From an uncultured Nitrospira sp. (GTDB lineage: Bacteria; Nitrospirota; Nitrospiria; Nitrospirales; Nitrospiraceae): a stretch of 54,807 bases of DNA. The stretch covers positions 1-54,807 of the forward strand of contig CAMLHQ010000011.1 in the NCBI GenBank assembly GCA_946479785.1. Reading direction: 5' to 3'. Below the pieces are notes generated by a model that worked only from the letters and a program-made list of their open reading frames with translations, did not search any database and was not told the DNA's origin. Positions 36,462 through 46,944 of this stretch are shown here, piece after piece (position 1 is the stretch's first letter; every line of letters starts with the position of its first letter). The translations under genes were made by a program, and so were the position numbers.

Positions 36462-37078
36462 CCGTGATTCCTCATCGACTCTGGCAGCCTTTCAGCCGCT
36501 TTCGGTGTCACGTTGAGCAGCTTGGTCAAAGTTTGCAGACTATCGAGCCTCGTCCAATCGCGTGGTCCGATCACGATCTCTTGAATGATTCCCTGTTGGT
36601 CGATAATAAAGGTTTCCGGCACGCCCATTCGCTTGTACGGCTTATCGGTCTTTCCCCACGAATCGATCAGGACTGGAAACGACAAGTTCATTCCTTTGAC
36701 AAAGGGCGGGATGTCTTTGGTCGTTGTGACCCGATCGATGCTGACGGCGAGAATCACGAGTCCGTCCTTTTCGAAGTTCTTATTCAGGATTTCCATCGAC
36801 GGCATTTCTTCGCGACAGGGCTTGCACCAGGTGGCCCAAAAGTTCAAGAAGACGACCTTCCCGCGGAAATCAGACAGGCGATACGGTTTGTCGTTGAGAT
36901 CGGCAAGCGAGAAATCCGGCGCCGGTTTTCCAACAGCCAGCGGCTCGTACTTGGAACTTTGCAGCCAGACGATGCTGAAGACGGCGGCGAGGATGACTGA
37001 GCCCACGGCAAAGATCAGAAAGCGTGACCCGCCTTGAGGAGTGGGACTCGAACCTGAGGGAATTGCCTGTTCAGCCAT
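36458..37078 (-). CDS. TlpA/ResA-like thioredoxin, copy 2
   Basis: A 206-residue membrane-anchored thioredoxin-like protein. A Ser/Pro-rich start is followed by one helix (about 20-40) and a TlpA/ResA fold with the site WC85-K-P-C88 and the cis-proline in GVPETFIID. The two adjacent copies differ in the active-site middle residues (GP and KP), which suggests different redox partners, such as apocytochrome and a CcdA-relay role. It sits 32 bases after ccsB. Confidence 0.93.
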   Translation of the reverse strand: MAEQAIPSGSSPTPQGGSRFLIFAVGSVILAAVFSIVWLQSSKYEPLAVGKPAPDFSLADLNDKPYRLSDFRGKVVFLNFWATWCKPCREEMPSMEILNKNFEKDGLVILAVSIDRVTTTKDIPPFVKGMNLSFPVLIDSWGKTDKPYKRMGVPETFIIDQQGIIQEIVIGPRDWTRLDSLQTLTKLLNVTPKAAERLPESMRNHG

Positions 37079-37110
37079 AGTGACCTAAGAAATATGGAGG
37101 TCACAATGCC

Positions 37111-38025
37111 CTATGCATAGGCATGAAGACCGGACAAAAGAAAGTTCACACCCCAGAAACAGAAGACGACCATCAAAAATCCGAACACGGCATAGATCGC
37201 TGCCCGCCGGCCTTCCCAGCCTCTGGTCATGCGTGCGTGAATATAGGCACCGTAAATGAGCCAAACGATCAGCGACCAGGTTTCTTTAGGATCCCAACTC
37301 CAATATCCTCCCCAGGCGTAATTTGCCCACATCGCGCCGAGAATGATCCCGAACGCCAAAAGCGGGAACCCGATCATGATGGCCTTGTAGCCCAATTCAT
37401 CGATCGTTTCGAGATCGGGGAAGGCGGCATAGAATCGTGATCGACTCCCTCGTTGCTCCGCCCGTTCTTTGAACAAATACATCACGCCAAGTCCGCCTGC
37501 CATCGCGAAGGCCGCATAACTGGTCAAGGTGATGGAAACGTGAATGTAGATCCAGTAGCTATTGAGAGCGGGCACGAGCGGCTCCGCCGTTTGGTACCGG
37601 TAGGGCAGGAGCGAAGCCGCGCCCATGGCAATGAATCCAATGCCGACCACGAACGCCCCGATCGCTTTGATCTTGTATCGGAGTTCCAACAGTACATAGC
37701 CGAGAATAATCGCCCACGACACATAGGCCATCGCTTCAAACTGATTCGACCAGGGTGCGAACGTGCCCGAGTGCTGGAGGCGTTCGAAGGCGCGCGTGAA
37801 CAATGCCGCCGTGTTGACCATCCAGCCGAACACCGTCACCAGCGTCGCAACTTGTCCCAACTGGGTCGCCCAAGCTCCGTCTCGTTCATCGAAGTTGTCG
37901 AGGGGATAGCCTGCCGGTGCCAGCGTCATGGAGGGGCGACGGGCAAACAAATACGCGATGTAGAGCGTCAGCGAAGCGAGATACAGCCAGAAGGTCATGT
38001 CAAAGAGAAACAATGAGCGGGCCAT
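37111..38025 (-). CDS. ccsB: CcsB/ResC, cytochrome c synthase subunit
   Basis: A 304-residue membrane protein with about eight segments. The heme-handling WWD domain is visible as WANYAWGGYWSWDPKETWSL, and conserved histidines flank it (such as YIHVSITLTSYAAF and YIHARM). With ResB it moves heme to the periplasm and attaches it to CxxCH sites, needed here for the many cytochromes. The ribosome-binding site is GGAGGA. It lies 80 bases after resB. Confidence 0.95.
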   Translation of the reverse strand: MARSLFLFDMTFWLYLASLTLYIAYLFARRPSMTLAPAGYPLDNFDERDGAWATQLGQVATLVTVFGWMVNTAALFTRAFERLQHSGTFAPWSNQFEAMAYVSWAIILGYVLLELRYKIKAIGAFVVGIGFIAMGAASLLPYRYQTAEPLVPALNSYWIYIHVSITLTSYAAFAMAGGLGVMYLFKERAEQRGSRSRFYAAFPDLETIDELGYKAIMIGFPLLAFGIILGAMWANYAWGGYWSWDPKETWSLIVWLIYGAYIHARMTRGWEGRRAAIYAVFGFLMVVFCFWGVNFLLSGLHAYA

Positions 38026-38105
38026 CCTATCCTCCGTCGGTCAATTCGGTCTCAGCGGCACCTGTGTATCATACTCAACATAGGGACGTTTGACCACTGG
38101 GACCG

Positions 38106-39545
38106 CTAAGTCGAAAACGTCCGTATCTTTTCCGTAAGCCTTCGGAATTCCTTTTGAAAATCGATCTGACTTTTGTGCGTCGTCCCCCCGACATACACCG
38201 TCACCCCTGCGGCTGCCGGAATAATCTTGGTCCACAACCGGCGATGGTAGATGAACGACGAGAGGGTGATTCCTACGACGATCATCGTGCAACCCAACCA
38301 GACAATGTTGATTCCCGGATTCTTTGCAATCTGCAGTCCTGTGTACTTCTTCGGTTTATAGCCGATCAGCTCAAACTGATACTTCGAATCCTTGATGTCA
38401 AACAAGTCGGGGAACTGATAGAAAATCCACGGGGTGGCCTGGACCGCGCTGCGCTCGTTGACCGTCAGCTTGATGGCCGGATTTGCGTGTTCAATCGTCT
38501 TCGAATAGACCTTTTTCTCCGTTGAATTAAACGCAAAATCTGCAACAAAGTCGGTGACCGCCAGCTTGAGCTTCAGATCATCAAGGGATTGCTCTTTCTG
38601 CCACTCGAGATCAATCGTCTTGATCACATTGTCGGTTTCTTTGTCTTTAATGTTCACACGGGCGATTTCAATCTGGTCCCAGGCGTCGCCATAGCTGGAT
38701 TGGTAGAACCAGATGCCTTTGTAAACGAGCGGGTCATTGACGGTGATGGTCTTGGTCATTTGTGGCGTCCCGCCCTCGACCACCGTCAGCGTGCTGTTAT
38801 ACGACTTGACTGCCCCGTTCTCGTGGTAATCGATCCAGAATTTCTCCACCTTCAAATCGAAGTTTCCGCGCGGGATGTGATACGTCTGGCCTTCCAGACA
38901 GACACCAAATTCCTGAAACCCGTAGTAGCTTCCAAGTAGCCCGCCCAACACGATCACCGTCGCGCTTAAATGCGCCATATGGGCTCCGACGCGACCCAGC
39001 ACGCCTTTTGTGGCATACAGCGTGACTTCGCCACCTTCGTTCTTGGCCAACACCCGATAGCCCTTCTCGATGTAGTATTGGGCGAGTTGCTGTGCAATCG
39101 ACTCCTTCGTCCCCTGCACAGCGACTTCCGCCTGTTGTTTCATCCCTTTGATGAAAGCCAGCGACACGCTGACCTTGTCTTGTTTCATCGAGCGCCAGAC
39201 GGCGGGAAAGCGCTTGTAAAAACAAGTCAGTGAATTGATGCAGAGGAGACCGAGCAGGCTGGTGAACCACCAGGTGTGATAGACGTCCGTGAAGCCCAGT
39301 CGGAGAAACCAGCGGTACGTGTCCTCGCCATATTCCTGGATATAGGTTTCAGGCCGTTCACCCTGCTGTATCACCGTGCCGATTGTCGCCGTGATGGCGA
39401 TAAACAAGAACAGAAACATCGCCAGCTTGATCGAGGCGAAAAACTCGACCAGTTCGCGGGAAAACTCCTCCCATCCCAGCCCTGGGGCCGGGGCTCTGGG
39501 AGTATCCTGTGGGGCCAGGGTTTCGGTTTCAGGTGGGCTGCTCAT
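38106..39545 (-). CDS. resB: ResB/Ccs1, cytochrome c biogenesis protein
   Basis: A 479-residue ResB-family protein. Membrane segments lie at about 34-54, 90-108 and 185-205, followed by a large periplasmic domain and a last helix near residue 430. Family motifs include ASIKLAMFLFLFIAITATIGT, INSLTCFYKRFP and the late KNPGINIVWLGCTMIVVG. It forms the heme synthase with CcsB. It heads the maturation operon; the region upstream holds only the divergent metK promoter region. Confidence 0.94.
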   Translation of the reverse strand: MSSPPETETLAPQDTPRAPAPGLGWEEFSRELVEFFASIKLAMFLFLFIAITATIGTVIQQGERPETYIQEYGEDTYRWFLRLGFTDVYHTWWFTSLLGLLCINSLTCFYKRFPAVWRSMKQDKVSVSLAFIKGMKQQAEVAVQGTKESIAQQLAQYYIEKGYRVLAKNEGGEVTLYATKGVLGRVGAHMAHLSATVIVLGGLLGSYYGFQEFGVCLEGQTYHIPRGNFDLKVEKFWIDYHENGAVKSYNSTLTVVEGGTPQMTKTITVNDPLVYKGIWFYQSSYGDAWDQIEIARVNIKDKETDNVIKTIDLEWQKEQSLDDLKLKLAVTDFVADFAFNSTEKKVYSKTIEHANPAIKLTVNERSAVQATPWIFYQFPDLFDIKDSKYQFELIGYKPKKYTGLQIAKNPGINIVWLGCTMIVVGITLSSFIYHRRLWTKIIPAAAGVTVYVGGTTHKSQIDFQKEFRRLTEKIRTFST

Positions 39546-39904
39546 CTTTTGCCGGTTCCTTTTCCATCAGATACACAATCCTTACGACCCGAGAGACACA
39601 GCAGACCTGGGCGAGGGACGATCGGGCGCTGGAAGGAAGTCCCCTCTGGAGAGTCTAGAAGTCCTGTCACAGACAGGAGAAAATCTTCGAAAGCATGGCA
39701 TCTTACAAGTGCCTGAAAAGGGCTGTCAAGCAAGCGAAGTCGTCGATTAGCAGCCGATCCCCTCCAATAGAACTAATGGACAATTCAGGTCATTTTCGCT
39801 ATTATCCCAACCGGTTTCCGAGTCCATATCTCCTTCTCACACAGGGCCCGTTATCCCCTATTGAGATCGAGTAACTATCGTCCATTGAACCTTGAGGAGT
39901 CTCA
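39546..39904. other. Gene-free stretch between resB and metK
   Basis: A 359-base region between divergent genes. The right part holds the metK promoter and a leader of about 93 bases. The left part has a short hairpin (TCCTGTC ACA GACAGGA, near 39663-39679). I looked for a SAM or SAH riboswitch fold and saw none. No protein-coding frame is convincing. Confidence 0.6.
39777..39805 (+). promoter_or_regulatory. Candidate sigma-70 promoter of metK
   Basis: TGGACA (39777-39782) and TATTAT (39800-39805) are separated by 17 bases; each matches the consensus at five of six positions. Transcription would begin near 39812, giving a leader of about 93 bases. Just before the start codon, TTGAG-GAGT-CTCAA (39892-39905) could fold over the ribosome-binding site GAGGAG. 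Confidence 0.65.
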
Positions 39905-41053
39905 ATGAGAAACAATTATCTCTTTACGTCCGAGTCCGTCACCGAAGGGCACCCCGATAAAATCGCCGACCAGATTTCAGACGGGATCCTGGACGCCATC
40001 ATCGCCAAGGACAAGTACAGTCGGGTCGCCTGCGAAACCATCCTGACCACCGGCATCGCCTTTGTCGCCGGCGAGATTTCCACAAAAGCCTATGTCGAAA
40101 TTCCCGATATCATCCGCGACGTGATTAAGGAGGTCGGGTATACCGATGCCTCTTGGGGCTTCGACTACCACACCTGTTCGGTCCTGACCGCCATTCATCA
40201 ACAATCCAGTGACATCGCCATGGGCGTCGATTCCGGCGGCGCAGGCGACCAAGGACTGATGTTCGGCTATGCGACCAATGAAACCACTGAACTGATGCCG
40301 ATGCCGATCGTGTTGGCACATAGACTCACACGCCGGTTGGCAGAAGTGCGGAAGAAGAACATCCTCCCTTGGGTTCGCCCGGACGGCAAGTCACAAGTGA
40401 CGGTGGAATACAAGAACGGAAAGCCGTTCCGCATCGACACCATCGTCGTCTCGACGCAACACAGTCCCGACGTGACCAACAAGCAGATCGAGCGCGGTGT
40501 TATGGAACAGGTCATCAAGCCGATGATGCCGAAGGGTCTCTACGATCCGACCAGCGTGAAACATCACATCAATCCGACCGGCCGCTTTGTTGTCGGGGGT
40601 CCGATGGGCGACACGGGCTTGACCGGCCGCAAGATCATTGTTGACACCTACGGCGGGCACGGCAGCCACGGCGGCGGCGCCTTCTCCGGCAAGGATCCAA
40701 CAAAGGTGGACCGTTCGGCTTCGTATATGGCCCGCTACATTGCGAAGAACATCGTGTCGGCTGGATTAGCCGACAAGTGCGAAGTACAGCTGGCCTATGC
40801 GATCGGCGTCTCGGATCCGGTCTCCGTCCTCGTCGACACGAAGAACACGGAGCGCGTCTCGATCGACAATCTCGACAAACTCGTGCGCAAGCATTTCCCG
40901 ATGACTCCGCGCGGCATCATTGAACATCTGAAACTCCGCCGGCCGATCTTCAAGAAGACCGCGGCCTATGGCCATTTCGGCCGGAACGAACCGGAGTTCA
41001 CCTGGGAAAAAACCGATAAGGTTAAAGTCCTGCGCAGGGAATCAGGACTGTAG
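39905..41053 (+). CDS. metK: MetK, S-adenosylmethionine synthetase
   Basis: A 382-residue enzyme making S-adenosylmethionine from methionine and ATP. The ATP-site GHPDK lies at the N-terminus; [12 protein letters not shown] and [16 protein letters not shown] are the other family signatures. Length is standard. The ribosome-binding site is GAGGAG. It is followed by ahcY with 125 bases between, so SAM use and recycling are linked. SAM is needed here for HpnH and other radical SAM enzymes. Confidence 0.97.
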   Translation: MRNNYLFTSESVTEGHPDKIADQISDGILDAIIAKDKYSRVACETILTTGIAFVAGEISTKAYVEIPDIIRDVIKEVGYTDASWGFDYHTCSVLTAIHQQSSDIAMGVDSGGAGDQGLMFGYATNETTELMPMPIVLAHRLTRRLAEVRKKNILPWVRPDGKSQVTVEYKNGKPFRIDTIVVSTQHSPDVTNKQIERGVMEQVIKPMMPKGLYDPTSVKHHINPTGRFVVGGPMGDTGLTGRKIIVDTYGGHGSHGGGAFSGKDPTKVDRSASYMARYIAKNIVSAGLADKCEVQLAYAIGVSDPVSVLVDTKNTERVSIDNLDKLVRKHFPMTPRGIIEHLKLRRPIFKKTAAYGHFGRNEPEFTWEKTDKVKVLRRESGL

Positions 41054-41078
41054 CCGCGTAGGTCTTGAGATCAGCACC

Positions 41079-41110
41079 AAGGGGGACGGGTTACCCAACC
41101 CGCCCCCCTT
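41079..41110 (+). terminator. Strong hairpin between metK and ahcY
   Basis: A 14-base stem with one mismatch (AAGGGGGACGGGTT at 41079-41092, paired with 41097-41110) and a four-base loop. No clear U-tract follows, so it may be a weak terminator, or an RNA processing or stability site that sets the ratio of MetK to AhcY. Confidence 0.5.
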
Positions 41111-41166
41111 GTCTTGACGGCACATGACCATGACACATGACGATTGACGTTCCTTAGTTTAGTTAG

Positions 41167-42438
<1,272 letters not shown>

Positions 42439-42452
42439 AGGCGAGTCGCGGG

Positions 42453-42552
42453 GCGGGTGCTCTCTGTGCTCGCGCATCGCGGCGCGCAAGATCCATCACA
42501 TTTCAAATAGTGGGCGGTGCTCGATGGACGCGCGCACCTAAGAGCAACCCGC
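42453..42552. repeat. Palindromic element, family C candidate (100 bp)
   Basis: The ends form an imperfect inverted repeat of about 26 bases: GCGGGTGCTCTCTGTGC at the left against the complement of the right end, GCGGGTTGCTCTTAGGTGC. A nested pair TCCATC/GATGGA lies inside. It follows ahcY and precedes a terminator. Only one copy is visible in the window, so its repeat nature is inferred. Confidence 0.5.
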
Positions 42553-42589
42553 CTCACACCTGCCCCTTCGCCGCTTAGGAGACTGAAAG

Positions 42590-42627
42590 ACGGAGGCCAT
42601 CGTCTGTAGGTGGCCCCCGTGTTTCTT
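42590..42627 (+). terminator. Candidate terminator after ahcY
   Basis: Stem ACGGAGGCCA (42590-42599) pairs with TGGCCCCCGT (42611-42620) with one mismatch, followed by GTTTCTT. The loop is 11 bases. It lies about 150 bases after the ahcY stop. Confidence 0.6.
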
Positions 42628-42718
42628 ACAACTCCGGCCCGCGGTTTAGGAAATCGTTTTTGCGACCCTCCTCAGGCCTATTGGGGCTGACTCAGTCCAA
42701 TTAGAACCAAGAGTTAGG

Positions 42719-43294
42719 TCAAAATCTGTACCCGAATTCCACAATATACATGTCCACGCCGAGCTTGTTCGGCCCATAGACGCCGGCGTCGGAGAAGTGC
42801 TGGATACGAAAGCCCCCATATGTATGAGCGACAGGGTTGAACGTGATCCCAGCGGTCGCGACGATTTGGACAGGCCCGCCAAAGTCTTGAACGCCAAATT
42901 TGTGCATGGAAAACAATCCCGCCCCGACTCCAACGTCGAGAGACACAAACCCATTCCAGCCACTCAAGGCGAGGTCTGGAACAACGGTAGCCATCACGCC
43001 GGTGCCTCCCCCTCCCTCGAGTGCCCCTGCACTGGTAATGAGTCTCGTCTCGACCTTCCAGTCGGTGTCACCCAGCGGCAATTGCCACGGGAGCCTAAAA
43101 AGCGCCGCAACGTCGTACAGGCGGAAATTATACTTTTGCTGTTTTCCCATCAGGGGAGTTTTGCCGCTGAAGCCGATTCGAGGACCAATCGAGATGATGA
43201 TCGACTCTTCTGCCAGGACGGGCGTACAGACCAGTGCGGGGAACGCCAGGCCCACGAGCACACTCAAGGCAACCAAACGCTGGAGGGAGCTCAT
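42719..43294 (-). CDS. PagL-like lipid A deacylase (acyloxyacyl hydrolase family)
   Basis: A 191-residue exported beta-barrel. A signal peptide (cut near residue 28, VLA) precedes strands ending in the terminal aromatic EFGYRF. The PagL active-site motif is visible as FRIQHFSDAG (H166, S168), followed by N176 and the family's late YIVEFGY. This family removes an acyl chain from lipid A at the outer membrane. The match is to motif and size; the exact substrate is unknown. Genes around it are unrelated in function. Confidence 0.75.
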   Translation of the reverse strand: MSSLQRLVALSVLVGLAFPALVCTPVLAEESIIISIGPRIGFSGKTPLMGKQQKYNFRLYDVAALFRLPWQLPLGDTDWKVETRLITSAGALEGGGGTGVMATVVPDLALSGWNGFVSLDVGVGAGLFSMHKFGVQDFGGPVQIVATAGITFNPVAHTYGGFRIQHFSDAGVYGPNKLGVDMYIVEFGYRF

Positions 43295-43633
43295 GCGCCG
43301 GCGTCGCCTCCTTCTTGCGATCGTTACACGGTTCGGCTATTCCCCACTCATGTGTGTTTGAGCCTACCACGCATAACATCAAGCACCGAGACATTATGCC
43401 TATTCTGAAACGACCTGCTCTGCTGGACTTGATTGGGCTCGGAGGCAAGTAGCGACTCGAGTCCTACAGGATTGGTGGCCTCGCCCATTTCTTGGATTAG
43501 GACCTGATGAGAGGACCAATCACGTGATCGCAATCGTTGACCCTAATCATCGAGACTGCGGCTGAACGCTGGTCCAAATCATTGCTTTTTGGACCGGCGA
43601 GAGGATGGACAATATCTCTCAAAATCAAGCGAA
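43295..43633. other. Gene-free stretch upstream of the alcohol dehydrogenase remnant
   Basis: About 340 bases. It contains a short 18-codon frame (43396-43452, starting MPILKRPALL) with a poor ribosome-binding site, which I do not call. No hairpin, repeat or promoter was convincing. Confidence 0.5.
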
Positions 43634-44643
43634 GTGGTAGCGGAAGACAGACGGGAATTTGCTCGCGGTCCGTTTGAGGTGGTGAAACGCGCGCTGCCGG
43701 AGCCGGGTCCGAATACCGTCCGCATCAAGATACAAGCGTGTGGTGTCTGCCATAGTGACGCCTTTGTGAAGGAAGGTCATTGGCCCGGACTGCAGTATCC
43801 ACGTGTGCCGGGCCATGAGGTCGCAGGCGTAATCGATGCTGTTGGTCCCGGTGTCACGATTTGGAGGAAAGGCCAGGGGGTGGGGGTGGGATGGCATGGC
43901 GGGCACTGCGGCCAGTGTAACTCCTGCCGCCGGGGTGATTTCATGGGTTGTCAGAACTTCCACGTCACAGGATTCAGAGGTGACGGCCGATATGCCCAGT
44001 ATATGATTGCGCGAAGCGAAGCCCCGGCGGCAATTCCGAACAGCTTGACGCCGGCAGAGGCTGCCCCGATCCTCTTGCAGGCGTGACTACGTTCAATGGT
44101 CTGCGTCACAGCGGAGCGAAATCCGGTGACCTCGTCGCAGTCCAAGGGCTGGGCGGCCTGGGCCATCTCGGTGTTCAATTTGCGAGCAAGATGGGATTTC
44201 ACACGGTGGCGATCGGCCGCGGCAAGGCCAAGGCTTCCTTGTCCTTGCAGTTGGGCGCAGCCCGCTATCTCGACTCGGCGACGACCAATGCGGCAAGCGA
44301 ACTGGCCATCATGGGCGGAGCCTCCGTCATACTGGCCACCGCGCCGAACAGCAAATCCATGTCGGAACTCATCGACGGCCTGGGAGTCGGCGGGAAGCTC
44401 CTCGTCGTGGGAGCTTCGGCAGACCCGATCTCCGTCACACCCATTCAACTCATCGGAGCCCGACGGTCCATCCAGGGGTGGCCGTCCGGGACCTGCCGGG
44501 ATTCAGAGGACACGTTGAATTTCTGCGCGTTGACGGGCATCCGCCCGATGGTCGAGACTTTTCCTCTGGAAGAGGCCGCAGCCGCATACGATCGCATGCT
44601 GAGCGGCAAAGCGCGCTTCCGCGTTGTGCTCACGATATGTTGA
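43634..44643 (+). pseudogene. Zinc-dependent alcohol dehydrogenase, frameshifted
   Basis: Two adjacent frames give one medium-chain alcohol dehydrogenase. The first part (to 44086) has catalytic-zinc CGVCHSD and GHE and structural-zinc CGQCNSCRRGDFMGC; it stops after APILLQA. The second frame (from 44083) continues with TTFNGLRHSG and the NAD site VQGLGGLGHLGVQ. The break lies where the family has APLLCAGVTT: restoring one G (CTCTTGCA to CTCTGTGCA) joins the frames. The start is uncertain (GTG at 43634 or TTG at 43589). Either a true pseudogene or a single-base sequencing error. Confidence 0.85.
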
Positions 44644-44740
44644 TACACAGGCGGCCGCATGATCATTTTTATCTCTTTATCGCGATCTCATGGAGCTGTG
44701 ATAGAGTACAACGAGGCGCCGGTTCTGACCGGAGGCTTTG

Positions 44741-45943
44741 ATGAGATCTACGACATTCCACGCCCTGTCGCTTTCCGATTTCGAGATCTCGCCCGAACAG
44801 GGGTTTCTTCCGCACGATCCTTCTGATCACATTCCCGACTGCCCCACGCTGAACGATCTGGCACACGAGCTGCCAAAACTACTGAGCGCCAGGATGGTCC
44901 GCCGGTTCATCGACGAGCAACATTCACTCCTCTCATCAATTCCAACCACATGGCGCCATCAGGACTGTCGAGCGGCTATGCGCACGCTTTCCTTCGCCGG
45001 CCATGCCTATGTCTGGGAAGTACCGGACCACCCGGCTGCGTCACTCCCGCCGCAATTGGCACAGCCGTGGTATGAAGTGGCCCGGCTGCTCGGCCGGCCG
45101 CCGGTGCTCTCCTATGCCTCCTATGCGCTCGACAACTGGAGGCGGCTCGACCCAACCAAACCGATTCGGCTCGACAACATCGTTCTCCTGCAAAATTTTC
45201 TTGGAGGATTAGATGAAGAATGGTTTGTCGTGATTCACATACAGATCGAGCGAGAAGCTGGGCCTGGGCTTGCGGGTCTCCTTCAGGCCATGGATGGTGC
45301 GGCTCACGATCGAGAGGACGAGGTTCTGTGCGGGCTCCAATCCTTGGCATCAGCCCAAACCGCTATGCGTGACACGTTGCTCCGCATGACAGAGCGCTGC
45401 GATCCCTATGTCTACTACACTCGCGTGCGGCCATACATCCATGGTTGGAAGAACAGTCCGTCCCTGCCGAACGGCCTTCGGTACGTCGATGTCTCAGCCT
45501 ACGCCGGTGAGCCCCAGCAATTCCGCGGAGAAACCGGTGCGCAAAGTTCCATCGTGCCCTGTCTTGATGCCGGGCTCGGCATTGGCCATGAGCCGGATCC
45601 CCTGACTGTTTACCTGCAAGAAATGCGTGATTACATGCCTCCCCGCCACCGAGAGTTTCTTCACAGCCTCGAAGAGGCTGTCGACGATCTCCATCGGCCG
45701 CTGCTCTCCGGCTATGTTCGTGATCGGAAGTTCCGCAGTCCGGAACTCTGGACCGCCTATTGTTGTTGTGTTGATCTGCTAGCGCAATTCCGCGAGATTC
45801 ACGTCGGCTATGCTGATAGCTACATTCACCGTCAGCATCAGTCTCATGCGAGCAACCCCACCGCGGTAGGAACCGGCGGCACCCCGTTCATGGTTTATTT
45901 GCAAAAGCATCTGGATGAAACGAAGCGGGCCATGGTCGGCTAG
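44741..45943 (+). CDS. Indoleamine 2,3-dioxygenase-family heme protein
   Basis: A 400-residue protein of the indoleamine/tryptophan 2,3-dioxygenase (IDO) family, which opens the indole ring of tryptophan to give N-formylkynurenine. Family motifs are PPVLSYASYALDNWR (120-134), the GAQSSIVPCLDAGLGI stretch (266-281), DYMPPRHREFL (297-307) and GTGGTPFMVYLQ (377-388). H354, in REIHVGYADSYI, matches the proximal heme ligand. GGAGG lies five bases before the ATG. No kynurenine-pathway gene is nearby. Its stop overlaps the convergent EamA gene by 4 bases. Substrate and activity are not certain. Confidence 0.85.
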   Translation: MRSTTFHALSLSDFEISPEQGFLPHDPSDHIPDCPTLNDLAHELPKLLSARMVRRFIDEQHSLLSSIPTTWRHQDCRAAMRTLSFAGHAYVWEVPDHPAASLPPQLAQPWYEVARLLGRPPVLSYASYALDNWRRLDPTKPIRLDNIVLLQNFLGGLDEEWFVVIHIQIEREAGPGLAGLLQAMDGAAHDREDEVLCGLQSLASAQTAMRDTLLRMTERCDPYVYYTRVRPYIHGWKNSPSLPNGLRYVDVSAYAGEPQQFRGETGAQSSIVPCLDAGLGIGHEPDPLTVYLQEMRDYMPPRHREFLHSLEEAVDDLHRPLLSGYVRDRKFRSPELWTAYCCCVDLLAQFREIHVGYADSYIHRQHQSHASNPTAVGTGGTPFMVYLQKHLDETKRAMVG

Positions 45944-46941
45944 AGCGACTCAGCGGAGGGGTTTGCTACTTCCGACTTCGGCAACGAAGGTTTCACCCAA
46001 TAGCGGAGAGGTAAGAACGGCAGGGCCTGAGCCCTCCGGACAACTTCGGCACCGGCGACGACCATGATCCCGCCCAGGATTGTCCGGGCACCGACCGGTT
46101 CATCCAAACACAAATATGCCAGCAGGACCGTACAGACCGGAATTAAATTATGGTAGGTCCCAACAGTGGCCGGTGACAGGGATTGCAGGGACCGATAGCG
46201 AAGAAGAAAAATGGCCGCCGTCGCGCAACCGATATACAGGACCGACGCCGTGATGAGCGGGGAAACCTCTTCATGCAAGGGTTCAGCCCATTCCAGCGAA
46301 CCGAAAAAGAGCAGGAGGGAACTACTGCCGAACATGACAGTGTTGGACACCATGACTCCAAAGCGTTTCACGACTCCGGAGCTGAACACAATATGCGCCG
46401 ACATCATCACGGTGAACAGGAGAACGAAGAAGTCGCCGAATTGAATCGTCTCTTCCCCATACGGAACGCCCTGGGAGACGGCAATGACACAGCCGATCAG
46501 TGAGAAAGCGATGCCGGCGCATTTCCACACATTCATCTGATCTTTTCCGAAGAGTACGCTCAGCATCGCCGTGCACGAGGGGAGGAGGCCATAGATGAGT
46601 GAGTAGTGGATGACGCTCGTATGCATGAGGCCCCACGCCGAGATGGCGTAAGAGAACACACCCAGAAACCCCACCACCCCCAACCTCAGCAGATCCGGGG
46701 CCGCTAATGACAGCAACCCTCGACGGTCCCAAAGCAACGTGATGCCAAAAAGAAACAGGAAGCCGATCATGACTCTAAAATAAGCCAATCCAATCGGCTG
46801 CAGGTTACTGTGTTGAAATACGTATTTGATAACCAGTGTGACTGAGCTCAGTAACAGGATCACCGCGAACAGACAGACAAGCGGCACAATCGGGGTCACT
46901 TTTTTCGACATGTCGTTGGATGCCCCGGAAAAATTGACCAT
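45940..46941 (-). CDS. EamA/DMT-type transporter
   Basis: A 333-residue membrane protein with ten predicted segments in two repeated EamA halves (LGLAYFRVMIGFLFLFG in the first, SLSPATVGTYHNLIPVC in the second). This superfamily exports metabolites such as amino acids; the substrate cannot be predicted. The start at 46941 lies 3 bases after the PilZ gene stop; an ATG at 46911 is also possible and neither has a strong ribosome-binding site. The 3' end overlaps the IDO-like gene on the other strand by 4 bases. Confidence 0.88.
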   Translation of the reverse strand: MVNFSGASNDMSKKVTPIVPLVCLFAVILLLSSVTLVIKYVFQHSNLQPIGLAYFRVMIGFLFLFGITLLWDRRGLLSLAAPDLLRLGVVGFLGVFSYAISAWGLMHTSVIHYSLIYGLLPSCTAMLSVLFGKDQMNVWKCAGIAFSLIGCVIAVSQGVPYGEETIQFGDFFVLLFTVMMSAHIVFSSGVVKRFGVMVSNTVMFGSSSLLLFFGSLEWAEPLHEEVSPLITASVLYIGCATAAIFLLRYRSLQSLSPATVGTYHNLIPVCTVLLAYLCLDEPVGARTILGGIMVVAGAEVVRRAQALPFLPLRYWVKPSLPKSEVANPSAESL

Positions 46942-46944
46942 CGA

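Noticed and set aside
39806..39904. Possible SAM or SAH riboswitch before metK.
   Set aside because: No conserved core of the known SAM or SAH riboswitch classes could be found by eye in either the leader or the metK-ahcY gap.
43396..43452. 18-codon frame starting MPILKRPALL, considered as a peptide precursor.
   Set aside because: Weak ribosome-binding site, no maturation enzyme nearby, and no core-peptide features such as the conserved Glu/Tyr of PqqA.
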